A stretch of 64,000 bases of DNA from Corynebacterium spheniscorum (GCF_900113445.1 NZ_FOPJ01000015.1:1-64000); one strand, 5' to 3'. Shown: positions 32,946 to 45,101, numbered from the stretch's first letter. The notes: generated by a model not told the origin, from the sequence alone. Numbers and translations are program-made.

Positions 32946-34673
32946 ATGCGCACCCAACAGGTCTTCAACCCACAGGCCTATGAGCGTGCCTGGACCGAGT
33001 TTGGCCAGGAGCATTATGACGTCGTGATTATTGGCGGCGGTTCAGTTGGCGCCGGCGCGGCACTTGATGCCGCCACCCGCGGACTGAAGGTGGCACTGGT
33101 TGAATCCCGTGATTTTGCTGCCGGAACCTCGAGCCGCTCCTCCAAGATGTTCCATGGTGGGCTGCGTTATCTAGCGATGCTGGATTTCCGGTTGGTGGCT
33201 GAATCCCTCCACGAGCGGGAACTGAATATGTCCACCCTCGCCCCACACCTGGTGACCCCGCTGCGCTTCATCTTCCCGCTGACTCACCGAATTTGGGAAA
33301 GAGTGATGATGTTCGGCGGCTTCACCCTCTATGACCTTATGGGTGGGGCGAAGTCAGTGCCGCGCCAAAAACATATGACGCGATCCTCGGTGCTGCGGCT
33401 TAACCCCGGGCTAAAAGAAGATGCCGTGGTTGGTGGGGTGCGCTACTTCGACACCCTGGTGGATGATGCCCGGCACACCATGACGGTGCTGCGCACCGCC
33501 GGATACTATGGCGCCACTATTCGACCTTCCACCGAGGTGATTGGGTTTGAAAAAGAAAATGGTCGGGTAAGTGCGGCGATTCTTAAGGACACTGATACCG
33601 GGGCAGAGACCACGATTCGTGGCTCGGTGTTCATTAATGCCACCGGTGTGTGGAATGACTCCATTGAAAAACTTGCCGGCACCAAAGGCCCATTTAGCGT
33701 GCATGCCTCTAAGGGCGTGCATATTGTGGTGCCCAAAGATTGCCTGGATGCGGATGCCGCATTGTGCTTTGTGACTGAGAAGTCTGTGCTCTTTGTGATC
33801 CCGTGGGGTGAGTATTGGATTATTGGAACCACCGACACGGATTATGAAGGCAACCTCGCCGACCCCGCCCCGAATGCCAGCGATATCAACTACATCCTGG
33901 ATGAGGTCAACCAACGAGTACGCCGCCGCATCACCCACGAGGACATTGTGGGCGTGTACTCCGGGCTACGCCCACTGCTGGCAGGCAGTAGTGAATCCAC
34001 CACGAATCTTTCCCGCAACCATGCCGTGGCACGGGCCTGCCCCGGCTTAGTCTCAGTAGCGGGCGGCAAGTACACCACCTACCGCGTTATCGGGAAAGAC
34101 GCGGTGGATCTAGCAGCTGAAGAAATGCTTGCCTCCCCGCACGCCTGCCACCATGACAAAGGCAAAGTGCCGGACTCAGTCAGTGAGCACACCCCGATCC
34201 TGGGGGCGAATGGCTATCACGCCCTGAAGAACTCCGTACCGGCATTAGCTGTCCGCTTTGGGGTGAGCGAAGAGATTATTGAGCACCTGTTGGGCCGCTA
34301 TGGGGCCCTCCTGGATGAAGTCCTGGATGTAGTGCCTGAACTGCTTGATCCCATCCCAGATGCGGAAGGTTATCTCAAAGCCGAAGCTCTTTACGCGGTT
34401 ACTCACGAAGGTGCCCTGCATCTTGAAGATGTGCTTAGCCGACGCCTCCGCATCACCATGGAATACCCGGATCGTGGCGTGAAGTGCGCGGCGGCGGTCG
34501 CCGATATTATTGCCCCGCACCTAGGCTGGGATGAACACCGCAAGGCCGCGGAAATTGAGCTTTTCCAGCGCCGAGTGGAATCTGAACTTGCTGCCGAACA
34601 GGCCCTCACCGATGAAGCAGCGAACCAGATTATGAACCGCGTCGGCGAAACCCGCAGCCATATGAACACTTAA
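32946..34673 (+). CDS. glpD: Glycerol-3-phosphate dehydrogenase, FAD-dependent
   Basis: 575 residues from ATG 32946, which has GTGGAGG 9 bases upstream. It oxidises glycerol-3-phosphate to dihydroxyacetone phosphate and passes electrons to quinone. The FAD Rossmann motif is VVIIGGGSVGAGAALDAATR (about 26-45). SSKMFHGGLRYL and the C-terminal GLRPLL..GGKYTTYR are GlpD signatures, and the DAO_C domain closes the protein. It is followed 50 bases later by glpK, giving a compact glycerol-use unit inside the envelope locus. Confidence 0.95.
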   Translation: MRTQQVFNPQAYERAWTEFGQEHYDVVIIGGGSVGAGAALDAATRGLKVALVESRDFAAGTSSRSSKMFHGGLRYLAMLDFRLVAESLHERELNMSTLAPHLVTPLRFIFPLTHRIWERVMMFGGFTLYDLMGGAKSVPRQKHMTRSSVLRLNPGLKEDAVVGGVRYFDTLVDDARHTMTVLRTAGYYGATIRPSTEVIGFEKENGRVSAAILKDTDTGAETTIRGSVFINATGVWNDSIEKLAGTKGPFSVHASKGVHIVVPKDCLDADAALCFVTEKSVLFVIPWGEYWIIGTTDTDYEGNLADPAPNASDINYILDEVNQRVRRRITHEDIVGVYSGLRPLLAGSSESTTNLSRNHAVARACPGLVSVAGGKYTTYRVIGKDAVDLAAEEMLASPHACHHDKGKVPDSVSEHTPILGANGYHALKNSVPALAVRFGVSEEIIEHLLGRYGALLDEVLDVVPELLDPIPDAEGYLKAEALYAVTHEGALHLEDVLSRRLRITMEYPDRGVKCAAAVADIIAPHLGWDEHRKAAEIELFQRRVESELAAEQALTDEAANQIMNRVGETRSHMNT

Positions 34674-34723
34674 ACACGCCAAGCGTTAAGCGCGCGCTTT
34701 GAGGGAAGGAAACCCCCAGCACC

Positions 34724-36220
34724 ATGGGATATATTGCCGCCATCGACCAAGGCACCACCTCCACCCGCTGCATCATTTATGACCAAGAAGGCAAGCAACT
34801 AGCCCTTGGCCAATATGAGCACCAGCAGATCATGCCGCACCAAGGCTGGGTGGAGCATGACCCCATAGAGATCTGGGACAATGTGCGCCGCGCGGTGGGT
34901 ACCGCCTTGGCTGATAGCGATATCCCCCGCGATCAGATCCACGCGCTGGGATTAACCAACCAACGCGAAACCACAGTGGTGTGGGACCGCAGCACCGGCA
35001 AACCCGTCTATAACGCCATCGTGTGGCAAGATACCCGCACCAATGAGATCTGCCGCGAACTCGCTGGTGAAGAAGGACCGGACCGCTGGCGGGAGAAAAC
35101 CGGGTTAAGGATTAACTCTTATCCTTCCGGACCGAAATTGAAGTGGATCCTGGACAACGTGGCTGGGGTGCGGGAGAAAGCCGAACGCGGGGAGGTGCTC
35201 TTCGGCACCATTGATACCTGGCTGTTGTGGAACCTCACCGGTGGTGCTGCTGGTGATCAGCATCAGGAGGCCGTGCATGCCACGGATCCCACTAATGCCT
35301 CTCGCACCTTATTGATGGATCTGCATACCCTGAAATGGGATGAAGAATTATGTGAGGCTATGGGGATCCCTATGGCGATGCTGCCGGAGATTCGGCCTTC
35401 GCTGGGGAAGTTCGGGACGGTACGCCAACGCGGCAGCCTAGCTGGGGTGCCGATAACCGCGATTTTGGGTGACCAACAATCCGCCATGTTTGGGCAGTGC
35501 TGCTTTAAAGAAGGCGAAGCCAAGAACACCTATGGCACCGGGCTTTTTATGCTGCTCAATACCGGCACCACCCCAAAGTGGAGCGAGCATGGGTTGATCA
35601 CCACAGTGTGTTATCAGATCGAAGGCGAAGAACCTGTGTATGCGCTGGAAGGTTCCGTGAGCATGGGTGGGGCGCTGGTGCAATGGCTGCGCGATAATTT
35701 AGGGCTTATTCCAGATGCCCCGAGTATTGAAGAAATCGCAGCCGATAATAACGGCGGGGTGTATATCGTGCCCGCATTTTCAGGACTTTTTGCCCCACGT
35801 TGGCAACCTGATGCGCGCGGCGTGATTGTGGGGTTAACGCGTTTCGCCGATAAAACCCATATTTGCCGGGCAGCGTTAGAAGCCACGGCCTTACAAACCC
35901 GCGAAGTAGTTGAAGCGATGGCTAAGGACGCTGGTCGGGTGATTACTGAGCTGCGTGTTGATGGCGGCATGACGAATAACAACACCCTCATGCAGATCCA
36001 GGCCGATGTGTTGGGCACCGAAGTGGTGCGGCCGAAGAATATTGAGACCACGGCCTCCGGGGCTGCTTATGCGGCTGGTTTAGCAAGTGGGTTATGGGAT
36101 TCGATGGCAGAATTGCGCCGCCATACTGACATTGATCAACGTTGGTCACCTCAAATGGATAATTCCGAGGTCACGCGCCTATGGCAGGAATGGAATAAAG
36201 CGGTCGAACGCACCCTATGA
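34724..36220 (+). CDS. glpK: Glycerol kinase
   Basis: 498 residues, full length. It phosphorylates glycerol with ATP. FGGY-family motifs are clear: [17 protein letters not shown] at the N-terminus, [46 protein letters not shown], and the C-terminal [19 protein letters not shown] and [14 protein letters not shown]. The ribosome binding site GGAAGGAAA is upstream. It follows glpD and together they feed glycerol into glycolysis or phospholipid synthesis. No glycerol facilitator gene (glpF) is seen in the window. Confidence 0.97.
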   Translation: MGYIAAIDQGTTSTRCIIYDQEGKQLALGQYEHQQIMPHQGWVEHDPIEIWDNVRRAVGTALADSDIPRDQIHALGLTNQRETTVVWDRSTGKPVYNAIVWQDTRTNEICRELAGEEGPDRWREKTGLRINSYPSGPKLKWILDNVAGVREKAERGEVLFGTIDTWLLWNLTGGAAGDQHQEAVHATDPTNASRTLLMDLHTLKWDEELCEAMGIPMAMLPEIRPSLGKFGTVRQRGSLAGVPITAILGDQQSAMFGQCCFKEGEAKNTYGTGLFMLLNTGTTPKWSEHGLITTVCYQIEGEEPVYALEGSVSMGGALVQWLRDNLGLIPDAPSIEEIAADNNGGVYIVPAFSGLFAPRWQPDARGVIVGLTRFADKTHICRAALEATALQTREVVEAMAKDAGRVITELRVDGGMTNNNTLMQIQADVLGTEVVRPKNIETTASGAAYAAGLASGLWDSMAELRRHTDIDQRWSPQMDNSEVTRLWQEWNKAVERTL

Positions 36221-36273
36221 GTACGCCGGGCGGGCTATACTCGGGTGGCGAACAGTAAAGGTGGTTCGCGAAA

Positions 36274-38272
<1,999 letters not shown>

Positions 38273-38406
38273 ACGCGAAAGCCGACGCTGCGGGAGGCGG
38301 GTCTCGGAAATCCGCTCCCCGCTAGCGCCCCAGCAAACTCACAGCTATTTTTGGGTCCCCATATTGGGTCCCCCAGTAGTGCAGCTATTACTCTGGGAGA
38401 ACAGTA

Positions 38407-38437
38407 TGTGCGCAGCGCTTAAAATGCGTTGCGCACA
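38407..38437 (+). repeat. 12-bp inverted repeat between glf and glfT2
   Basis: TGTGCGCAGCGC pairs with GCGTTGCGCACA (one G-U as RNA) around the loop TTAAAAT. It lies 49 bases before the glfT2 GTG. There is no T run after it, so it may be an mRNA leader hairpin, a processing site or an operator. Two GGGTCCC copies lie at 38355 and 38368. Confidence 0.7.
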
Positions 38438-38485
38438 GTGAACACCCCACACCAGCATCCTTTGAAAGGCCCGGAACACACCATC

Positions 38486-40543
38486 GTGAGTGAGCATCAA
38501 AGCACTCGAGCCGTGGAACAAATCCAGCGTCTCCTCCTGCCAGCCCAAGGTGAACCGCATGATGTGCGCAGCCTGTACCTGATTGAATCCAAGCGCAACC
38601 TGGAGCGCGTCACCTGGGAAGATCGCCATAGTGTGCGGCTACCAGGAGGCAGTGAAGTAAGTTTTGAGACCTATTTCAATGCGCTGCCGGCCAGCTATTG
38701 GAAGCGTTGGTCGCAGCTGGACAGCGTGGTGCTGGCCATGGATATTGCTGGTAGCGCACGGATTGATGTGTACCGCTCCAAGATTGATGGCACCCGCGTG
38801 GCCGTGACGGGGGCGCTGGTGAGTGATCGCCGCGCTGAGTTTGAGGTACCGCTGAGCCACTTCGAAGATGGCGGCTGGCTATGGTTCGATGTCACCGCTG
38901 ATAATGATGTGCTGATCTCCAATGCCGGCTGGTATGCCCCGCAGGCACCGAAGGCGCAGCTCATGCCAGATGGCACCGAGGTGGGGCCCTTTGAAAAGCA
39001 AATCACCGTGGGTATTCCCACTTTTAACCGGCCGAAAGACGTGATTAATGCGCTGCAGGCCTTGGCTAGTGATCCGGATGTAGATGCGGTGATTGATGCG
39101 GTGCTGGTGCCGGATCAAGGAACGGATCATCCATCTGATCATGAGGGATATGCCGAGCTAGTTGAGCATTTTGGGGATCGCTTCCGGGAATTCCGGCAAG
39201 GCAATTTGGGTGGCTCCGGTGGCTATTCGCGCATTATGTTTGAAGCCCAAGGTGGGTTTGACACCCTCGGCCAAGCCAGCGAGGGTGCTCCCTATATTTT
39301 GTTCATGGATGATGACATTGTCATCGAACCTGATTCGGTGCTGCGCAGCGTGCAGGCGGCCCGCTATGCCGCTAGCCCCATCATTGTGGGCGGGCAGATG
39401 CTGAACCTGCAGGACCGTGCGAAGTTGCGCTCCATGGGTGAGATTGTGGACCGTGATGTGTTCATGTGGGCGGGTGCGAAATATGTGCACTATGACCATG
39501 ACTTTGAACGCCACCCGCTTTCGGATCGCGGTAACCCGGCGGCACCGGTGAATGCTGATGTGATTGAGCGCCGGGACCCGGAGGTATATGGCTCGCGGGA
39601 TCTTCACCGCCGCATTGATGTGGACTTCAATGGCTGGTGGATGTGTATGTTCCCGCGGGTGGTGGCCGAGAAGATGGGGCAGCCGCTGCCGCTCTTTATT
39701 AAATGGGATGACACCGAATATTCCTTGCGTGCCGCGGCCGCGGGATTCCCCACCGCAACCTGGCCGGGGGTGGCTATTTGGCATATGGCCTGGGCGGATA
39801 AGGATGATGCCATTGACTGGCAGGCGTATTTCCATGTGCGCAACCGCCTGATTGTGGCGGCTTTGCACCATGATGGTTCGCCGGCTGGAATGTTGCGCAC
39901 CATGAAGAAAGCCACCTTTAAGCACGCCATGTGCTTGGAGTATTCGACCCTGGCGATCCAAATTGAAGCCATGAAGGATTTCTTGGCCGGCCCGGAGCGA
40001 CTCTTTGACATTTTGGACACCGCGCTGCCGACCGTGAATGGGATTCGGAAGGCCTACCCGGATGCGCAGGTGATTCCTTCGGCCACCGACTTGCCGGAAG
40101 CTTCGAATACCCCGGAGGTGCCGACCATTGATATTGATGGTGGGTTGACCACCCCGGGTGGTACCCCGCGGATGCCGGTGCATGGTGTGCGTGGCTTGGT
40201 AGGTAAAGCCCGGAAGGTGGGCTGGTTGCTGAAGGTGATCAAGCACAATGTCACCCCGGTGGATCCGGTTAACCATGAGGTTCCGCAGGCGAATCTTTCG
40301 CCCGCGGAGGCGCGCTGGTTCTCGCTGGGCCAATTGGATGGTGCGACGGTGACGACGGCTGGAAATAATGGGGTGTGCTTCCGTAAACGCGACCGCGAAG
40401 AGGTGAAACGCCTGGTGAAGGAAACTTTGCAATTGCAAAAAGAAATTGGGCAGCGTTTCGATGAGATGCGTGAGCGTTATCGTGCGGCGCAGCCGGATTT
40501 GGTGAGCCGGGAATCTTGGGCGGAGGTCTTCCGTGGTCAGTAA
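38486..40543 (+). CDS. glfT2: Galactofuranosyltransferase GlfT2
   Basis: 685 residues from GTG 38486 (MSEHQSTRAVEQIQRLLLP); the frame is open upstream, but no family member starts there. It is the processive transferase that polymerises galactan with alternating beta-(1-5) and beta-(1-6) galactofuranose links. An N-terminal beta-sandwich (1-165) precedes the GT-A domain (VGIPTFNRPKDVINAL, about 172), with the metal motif FMDDDIVIEPD (about 273), WWMCMFPR and the acceptor acids WDDTEYSLR. The C-terminal helical domain is present. The 3' end overlaps the PAP2 gene by 11 bases. Confidence 0.95.
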   Translation: MSEHQSTRAVEQIQRLLLPAQGEPHDVRSLYLIESKRNLERVTWEDRHSVRLPGGSEVSFETYFNALPASYWKRWSQLDSVVLAMDIAGSARIDVYRSKIDGTRVAVTGALVSDRRAEFEVPLSHFEDGGWLWFDVTADNDVLISNAGWYAPQAPKAQLMPDGTEVGPFEKQITVGIPTFNRPKDVINALQALASDPDVDAVIDAVLVPDQGTDHPSDHEGYAELVEHFGDRFREFRQGNLGGSGGYSRIMFEAQGGFDTLGQASEGAPYILFMDDDIVIEPDSVLRSVQAARYAASPIIVGGQMLNLQDRAKLRSMGEIVDRDVFMWAGAKYVHYDHDFERHPLSDRGNPAAPVNADVIERRDPEVYGSRDLHRRIDVDFNGWWMCMFPRVVAEKMGQPLPLFIKWDDTEYSLRAAAAGFPTATWPGVAIWHMAWADKDDAIDWQAYFHVRNRLIVAALHHDGSPAGMLRTMKKATFKHAMCLEYSTLAIQIEAMKDFLAGPERLFDILDTALPTVNGIRKAYPDAQVIPSATDLPEASNTPEVPTIDIDGGLTTPGGTPRMPVHGVRGLVGKARKVGWLLKVIKHNVTPVDPVNHEVPQANLSPAEARWFSLGQLDGATVTTAGNNGVCFRKRDREEVKRLVKETLQLQKEIGQRFDEMRERYRAAQPDLVSRESWAEVFRGQ

Positions 40544-41135
40544 AGAAGAGGTTGTTGAAGGCGGCCGTGGTGTTGGGGCTGGTGGCTCTGCTGGCTCTGG
40601 CGCCTTCGGCCCTGGGAAGGGTTTTCCCACTGATGCCGGTGAAGCTGAAATCCTGCTGAGCATCCAAGGTGCCCTCAACCACGTCCCCGGGGTGTTGCCC
40701 GTGGCCCGCGGCATGTCTTTTGTGGGCGAGCACGCAGCCGGCTGGTTGTTGATGTCTGCTGCAGGGGCGGCGCTGGATAAACCGCGGCGGCGCCAATGGT
40801 TGGGCTTAGGTGCGGCAGCGTTTTGCACCCACGCAGCCTCGGTGGTGATCAAACGCATTGTGCGGCGCCCCCGTCCGCATGATCCGCGCATCGCCATTGG
40901 GGTGGGAACCCCCTCTAAGCTGAGCTTTCCTTCCTCGCATGCGACCAGCACCACGGCTGCGATGGTGGCATTATCGCGCACCATTGCACACCCAGCACCG
41001 CTGGCAGTTATTCCACTGATGATGATCTCGCGTATGGTGCTGGGGGTTCATTATCCCACTGACGTGACCGTCGGCGCGCTGCTTGGCGCTGCCGGCGCCC
41101 AGGTCGTCGACACATTGGAGAGGCGCCTTGACTGA
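40533..41135 (+). CDS. PAP2 phosphatase of the DPA pathway
   Basis: 200 residues from GTG 40533, overlapping glfT2. The PAP2 phosphatase motifs are in order: KRIVRRPRPHD (about 108-118), SFPSSHATST (about 131-140) and SRMVLGVHYPTDV (about 163-175). It corresponds to mycobacterial Rv3807c, thought to remove the 5-phosphate from decaprenyl-phosphoryl-5-phosphoribose after UbiA acts. A Gly/Ala-rich N-terminus (EGGRGVGAGGSAGSGAFGPG) precedes the domain. The next gene starts within its last codons. Confidence 0.9.
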   Translation: MVSKEEVVEGGRGVGAGGSAGSGAFGPGKGFPTDAGEAEILLSIQGALNHVPGVLPVARGMSFVGEHAAGWLLMSAAGAALDKPRRRQWLGLGAAAFCTHAASVVIKRIVRRPRPHDPRIAIGVGTPSKLSFPSSHATSTTAAMVALSRTIAHPAPLAVIPLMMISRMVLGVHYPTDVTVGALLGAAGAQVVDTLERRLD

Positions 41136-42105
41136 AGAGCAGGTACTCATCGGCTCCGAACCGCACACCGAGGGCATCGATAATAATAAGAAGCGGCAGC
41201 CGCCGAAGAACCTCATCGACGGCATGATCAAAGCCCTTCGCCCCAAACAATGGGTGAAGAATGTGCTGGTGGTGGCAGCACCCGTTGCTGCCGGCTCCGA
41301 AGCACTCCTCGATGGCCGTACCCTCCAAGACGTCGCCTTAGCCTTCGTGGTGTTCTGCCTCGCAGCCTCCTCCATCTACCTGGTCAATGACGCCCGCGAT
41401 GTGGAAGCTGACCGCGCGCACCCCACCAAGCGCTTCCGGCCGATCGCCTCCGGTGTGCTGCCGGAATCCCTGGCCTATGTGATGGCGGTAGTGCTGATCC
41501 TCGCCGCTGTGGGCTTGAGCTTCTTGGCTAGCTCTGGACATGGCTTGGCCATGGTGGTGGGCATCTATATTGTGCTGCAGCTGGGTTATTGCTTTGGGTG
41601 GAAACATCAACCCGTGGTGGATATCGCCCTGGTGAGCTCCGGTTTTATGCTGCGTGCCATGGCCGGTGGTGTGGCCGCGGGAATTGTGCTTTCCCAATGG
41701 TTCCTGCTGGTAGCGGCCTTCGGGTCGCTGTTTATGGCCTCCGGTAAGCGCTACTCGGAGCTACTTTTAGCGGAACGAACGGGCGCGAAAATCCGGCGCT
41801 CACTACGCGGCTATACCGCAACCTACCTGCGCTTCGTCTGGACCTTGGCAGCCACCGCGGTGGTGATGTCCTATGCGCTCTGGGGCTTTGAGCTGGCGCA
41901 CCAATCCAGTGGCCATGCGGCTGTGTGGTACCAGATTTCGATGGTGCCCTTTACCGTGGCGATTCTGCGCTACGCGCTGGATGTAGACCGCGGTGATGGT
42001 GGCGCCCCGGATGAACTGGCATTAACTGACCATGTGTTGCAGGGCCTAGCGGTGCTGTGGATGCTGTGCATCGGCATGGCGGTTTATGTGATCCCGCTGA
42101 TTTAA
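41128..42105 (+). CDS. ubiA: Decaprenyl-phosphate phosphoribosyltransferase UbiA
   Basis: 325 residues from TTG 41128, supported by GGAGAGG 4-8 bases upstream; it overlaps the PAP2 gene by 8 bases. It moves phosphoribose from PRPP to decaprenyl phosphate, the first committed step to the arabinose donor DPA. Nine or so membrane helices, the metal motif VNDARDVEADRAHPTKRFRP (about 79-98) and LRPKQWVKNVLVVAAP at the start of the family domain match Rv3806c. The second acidic motif is likely in YALDVDRGDGGAPDE. It is the target of some drug-resistance mutations in mycobacteria (family knowledge). Confidence 0.95.
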   Translation: MTEEQVLIGSEPHTEGIDNNKKRQPPKNLIDGMIKALRPKQWVKNVLVVAAPVAAGSEALLDGRTLQDVALAFVVFCLAASSIYLVNDARDVEADRAHPTKRFRPIASGVLPESLAYVMAVVLILAAVGLSFLASSGHGLAMVVGIYIVLQLGYCFGWKHQPVVDIALVSSGFMLRAMAGGVAAGIVLSQWFLLVAAFGSLFMASGKRYSELLLAERTGAKIRRSLRGYTATYLRFVWTLAATAVVMSYALWGFELAHQSSGHAAVWYQISMVPFTVAILRYALDVDRGDGGAPDELALTDHVLQGLAVLWMLCIGMAVYVIPLI

Positions 42106-42156
42106 GCGACACGCCTTTCTGGGGTCTACAAGATTCATGAACTAACATCGTCAGCC

Positions 42157-43983
42157 ATGACGAAACAACGGGCAACGACATCGATTTCACTTCTCATCGT
42201 TGCCCTTTTGGCTACCTGGGGTGGGTGGTCACGACGCTGGATCTCCGATGATGGACTGATCGTTTTACGCACCGTCCGTAACCTCCTAGCGGGAAACGGA
42301 CCGGTGTTTAATGCTGGTGAGCGGGTAGAAACCAACACCTCAACCCTCTGGCAATATCTCATCGCCGCGGTGGGTGCGGTGAGCAATGCGCGCCTGGAAA
42401 GCATCGCAATCTATGGTGGCTTAGCCCTCGCGGTCATCGGCTGCGTATGGGCCACCTGGGGTGGTGTCCGGCTCTGGGCTGGAGCGGGGCGTGAGGGCCT
42501 CCGGCATCGAGGGGCTGCTGCGGATAACGCCCCAGCGGTCCGCAGCCGAGCGCTAGTGGAAAACGGCACACTCGTAGCACCGTTTGGCATTCTCATTTAT
42601 CTCGCGCTGCCCACTGCCCGCGACTTTATGACCTCCGGGTTGGAATGGGGCCTAGCCGTCTTCTGGCTCGGCGGATTGTGGTGGGCCTTGGTGACCTGGT
42701 CCCAGGGGCGCGCAGTGTATTTCCTTGCCTTCTGGGCGGGGCTCAGTTGGCTGATCCGCCCAGAACTCGCTCTTCATGGCGGCATCATTGGGCTTGTCAT
42801 GCTGTGGTGTGCCCATAGTTGGCGGGAACGCGCCGGGATCCTCGCCGCCGCTATCCCCGTGCCATTGGCCTATGAAATTTTCCGGATGGGCTATTACGGG
42901 TTGTTGGTTCCACACACCGCGGTAGCTAAGTCCGCGGCCGGCTCCGAATGGCGCTCCGGGATTTCCTATGTGGCTGACTTCGTGCGCCCCTACTATCTGT
43001 GGATCCCGGTGATCCTGGTGATCGCAGTACTACTGCTTAGCGTGCTGCGGGAAAAGCGTACTTGGTTGGTAAGCGTACTGATGCTGCTATGCGGGGGTTT
43101 GCATCTTCTCTACGTCATTCGAGTCGGCGGTGACTTCATGCATGGCCGCATGCTGCTTTTGCCGATCTTCGTTCTGCTGCTCCCAGTGGCGGTAGTGCCA
43201 CTGAATAAGCTCACCGGGGCAGTAGTACTTGCTGGGCTGCTGTGGGCTGGGATCACCGCGGCACGCGATTACCAACCGCATGTCCCTGATAAAGCTGTGG
43301 ATCTGCGGATCGTCGATGAACGCTTCTTCTGGAGCGGGGCTACTCATACCCGTGCCGCCGATAACCCATCGGCAAATTCGCCCGGCCCGATGCACGCCGA
43401 AGATTTCCTCAACTTCGTGGGACTCAATGACTTCCCGGAAACCCTCGCTCAAGCGCGGGAAAATAATGACGCCCAGATTGCCCAGATTCTGGTGAGGGAA
43501 GATCCACTGGAGTTTTCCTGGATCACCTTCCCTCGTGATGGTGGCCAGCAGATGCCTTCCTTAACCTTCATCAACTTGGGAATGGTTGGCATGAACGCAC
43601 CCCTGGATGTGCGGGTCTTGGACTCGGTTGGTTTGAGTAATCCACTGGCCGCCCGCCAACCACGAATCGAGGGTGCCCGGATTGGGCACGATAAGTTATT
43701 GCCTCTGGAATGGCAGGCGGCCGACACCGATGCAGCTATTGATCAGCTGCCACCGTGGATTAACCAAGAAGCTACCGCTCAAGCCCGTAAAGCCCTGCAC
43801 AGCCCAGAGTTTGAGGAATTCTTTAAGAGCTATCGCGAACCCATGAGCGTCAAGCGCTTCCTGGCGAACCTCAAGTTTGCGTTAGGGCCGGGCCGCACCC
43901 TGGAATTCAGCAAGGATCCGTGGGCTTATCCGGGTGGGGATGCTCAGATTGTTTGGCCGACTAAGCCAAACCTTGATCAATAG
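42157..43983 (+). CDS. aftB: Terminal beta-arabinofuranosyltransferase AftB
   Basis: 608 residues. AftB adds the terminal beta-(1-2)-linked arabinofuranose to arabinan, using decaprenyl-phosphoryl-arabinose. About ten membrane helices fill the N-terminal 380 residues. The first outside loop has the GT-C acidic motif WISDDGLIVLRTVRNLLAGNG (in short: SDDGLI), typical of AftB. The C-terminal 200 residues lie outside. The order glfT2, PAP2, ubiA, aftB is that of Rv3808c-Rv3805c. The caps it makes are the sites where mycolic acids are attached. Confidence 0.92.
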   Translation: MTKQRATTSISLLIVALLATWGGWSRRWISDDGLIVLRTVRNLLAGNGPVFNAGERVETNTSTLWQYLIAAVGAVSNARLESIAIYGGLALAVIGCVWATWGGVRLWAGAGREGLRHRGAAADNAPAVRSRALVENGTLVAPFGILIYLALPTARDFMTSGLEWGLAVFWLGGLWWALVTWSQGRAVYFLAFWAGLSWLIRPELALHGGIIGLVMLWCAHSWRERAGILAAAIPVPLAYEIFRMGYYGLLVPHTAVAKSAAGSEWRSGISYVADFVRPYYLWIPVILVIAVLLLSVLREKRTWLVSVLMLLCGGLHLLYVIRVGGDFMHGRMLLLPIFVLLLPVAVVPLNKLTGAVVLAGLLWAGITAARDYQPHVPDKAVDLRIVDERFFWSGATHTRAADNPSANSPGPMHAEDFLNFVGLNDFPETLAQARENNDAQIAQILVREDPLEFSWITFPRDGGQQMPSLTFINLGMVGMNAPLDVRVLDSVGLSNPLAARQPRIEGARIGHDKLLPLEWQAADTDAAIDQLPPWINQEATAQARKALHSPEFEEFFKSYREPMSVKRFLANLKFALGPGRTLEFSKDPWAYPGGDAQIVWPTKPNLDQ

Positions 43984-44019
43984 TCACGAGCTGGTCACAA
44001 ATCATTGCCTATTCGTGAC
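43983..44019 (+). promoter_or_regulatory. Inverted repeat in the mytB leader
   Basis: GTCACGA and TCGTGAC, 23 bases apart, lie directly after the aftB stop and about 55 bases before the mytB start. A second GTCAC lies between them. It could be an aftB transcript end or an operator. A plausible mytB -10, TAAAGT, follows at about 44030. Confidence 0.4.
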
Positions 44020-44072
44020 CTTCGTGGTGTAAAGTACATCCAGATTAAAAAACGTATACCTCGAGGAGTGTT

Positions 44073-45101
44073 ATGTCCGCCCTTACTGGACTTCGCCGCG
44101 TAGGCAAGAAGGCCGCAACCTCCGTTGCAGCTCTTGCTGTCGCAGGCGGTCTCATGGCTGGTGTTGGTGCAGGTACCGCCGCCGCCGATAACCGCGACTG
44201 GCTTCGCCCCGACTCCACCGGTTCCTGTGACTGGGACCAGGCCGGCTACTGGGTTCAGCGCTGCGATGTGTGGTCTGAAGCCATGGGTCGCAATATCCCG
44301 GTGCAAATCCAACCCGCCGGCCGTGGCGGCAACGCTGCTCTCTACCTCCTCGATGGCCTGCGCGCCACGAACTGGGCTAACGCCTGGACCGTGGATGCCA
44401 ATGCTCCGGCCCAATACGTGGATAACAACATCACCCTGGTGATGCCGGTTGGCGGCGCAGCTTCCTTCTACGCCGACTGGGAATCCCCGGCCACGTATGA
44501 CCTGAACAACCCGGTCAACTACCAGTGGGAAACCTTCCTCACCGCAGAGCTTCCCACCTACTTGGAGCAGAACTTCGGCGTTGCTCGCTGGAATAACTCC
44601 ATTGCTGGTCTGTCCATGGGCGGCACCGCTGCCATGAACCTGGCTGCCAAGCACCCTGACCAATTCCGTCAGGTGCTCAGCTGGTCCGGTTACCTGACCA
44701 CCAGCCTCCCCGGCTGGCAGACCCTGCTGCGTCTCGCTCTTTGGGATGCCGGCGGATTCAACGTCAACGCCATGTACGGCTCGGTTATCTCCCCGAAGCG
44801 TCAGGAAAATGACCCCTACTTCAACATGGGCGGCCTGGCTAATACTGACGTTTATATCTCCGCTGCCTCCGGCGTGTGGGGTCCGGAAGATGCCGAAACC
44901 CCGCTGAACCAGAAGCTCAACGGCACCCCGCTGGAATGGCTCGCACGCATCTCCACCATGATGTGGGCCAATAAGGCTTCGAGCCAGGGCATTGGCTTCA
45001 CCGCCGATTACCCGGTCACCGGCATGCACAACTGGAACCAGTTCGGTTCCCAGATGGTGAAGACCCATGACCGTGTGCTCGATGTCATGAACGCCTGGTA
45101 A
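44073..45101 (+). CDS. mytB: Mycolyltransferase, antigen 85-like (MytB type)
   Basis: 342 residues. It moves mycolates between trehalose mycolates and arabinogalactan or trehalose outside the membrane. A Sec signal peptide ends near residue 46 (GVGAGTAAADN). The alpha/beta-hydrolase catalytic Ser is in AGLSMGGTAAMNLAA (about 182). The His is in VTGMHNWNQFG near the C-terminus. It has no C-terminal LGFP repeats and so corresponds to the short corynebacterial mycolyltransferases. The ribosome binding site CGAGGAGTG is strong. Confidence 0.93.
   Translation: MSALTGLRRVGKKAATSVAALAVAGGLMAGVGAGTAAADNRDWLRPDSTGSCDWDQAGYWVQRCDVWSEAMGRNIPVQIQPAGRGGNAALYLLDGLRATNWANAWTVDANAPAQYVDNNITLVMPVGGAASFYADWESPATYDLNNPVNYQWETFLTAELPTYLEQNFGVARWNNSIAGLSMGGTAAMNLAAKHPDQFRQVLSWSGYLTTSLPGWQTLLRLALWDAGGFNVNAMYGSVISPKRQENDPYFNMGGLANTDVYISAASGVWGPEDAETPLNQKLNGTPLEWLARISTMMWANKASSQGIGFTADYPVTGMHNWNQFGSQMVKTHDRVLDVMNAW

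Noticed and set aside
39158-40984. 608-codon open frame antisense to glfT2 and the PAP2 gene
   Set aside because: Its translation is rich in Arg, His and Pro with no domain pattern. It mirrors the codon bias of glfT2 and overlaps two well-supported genes.
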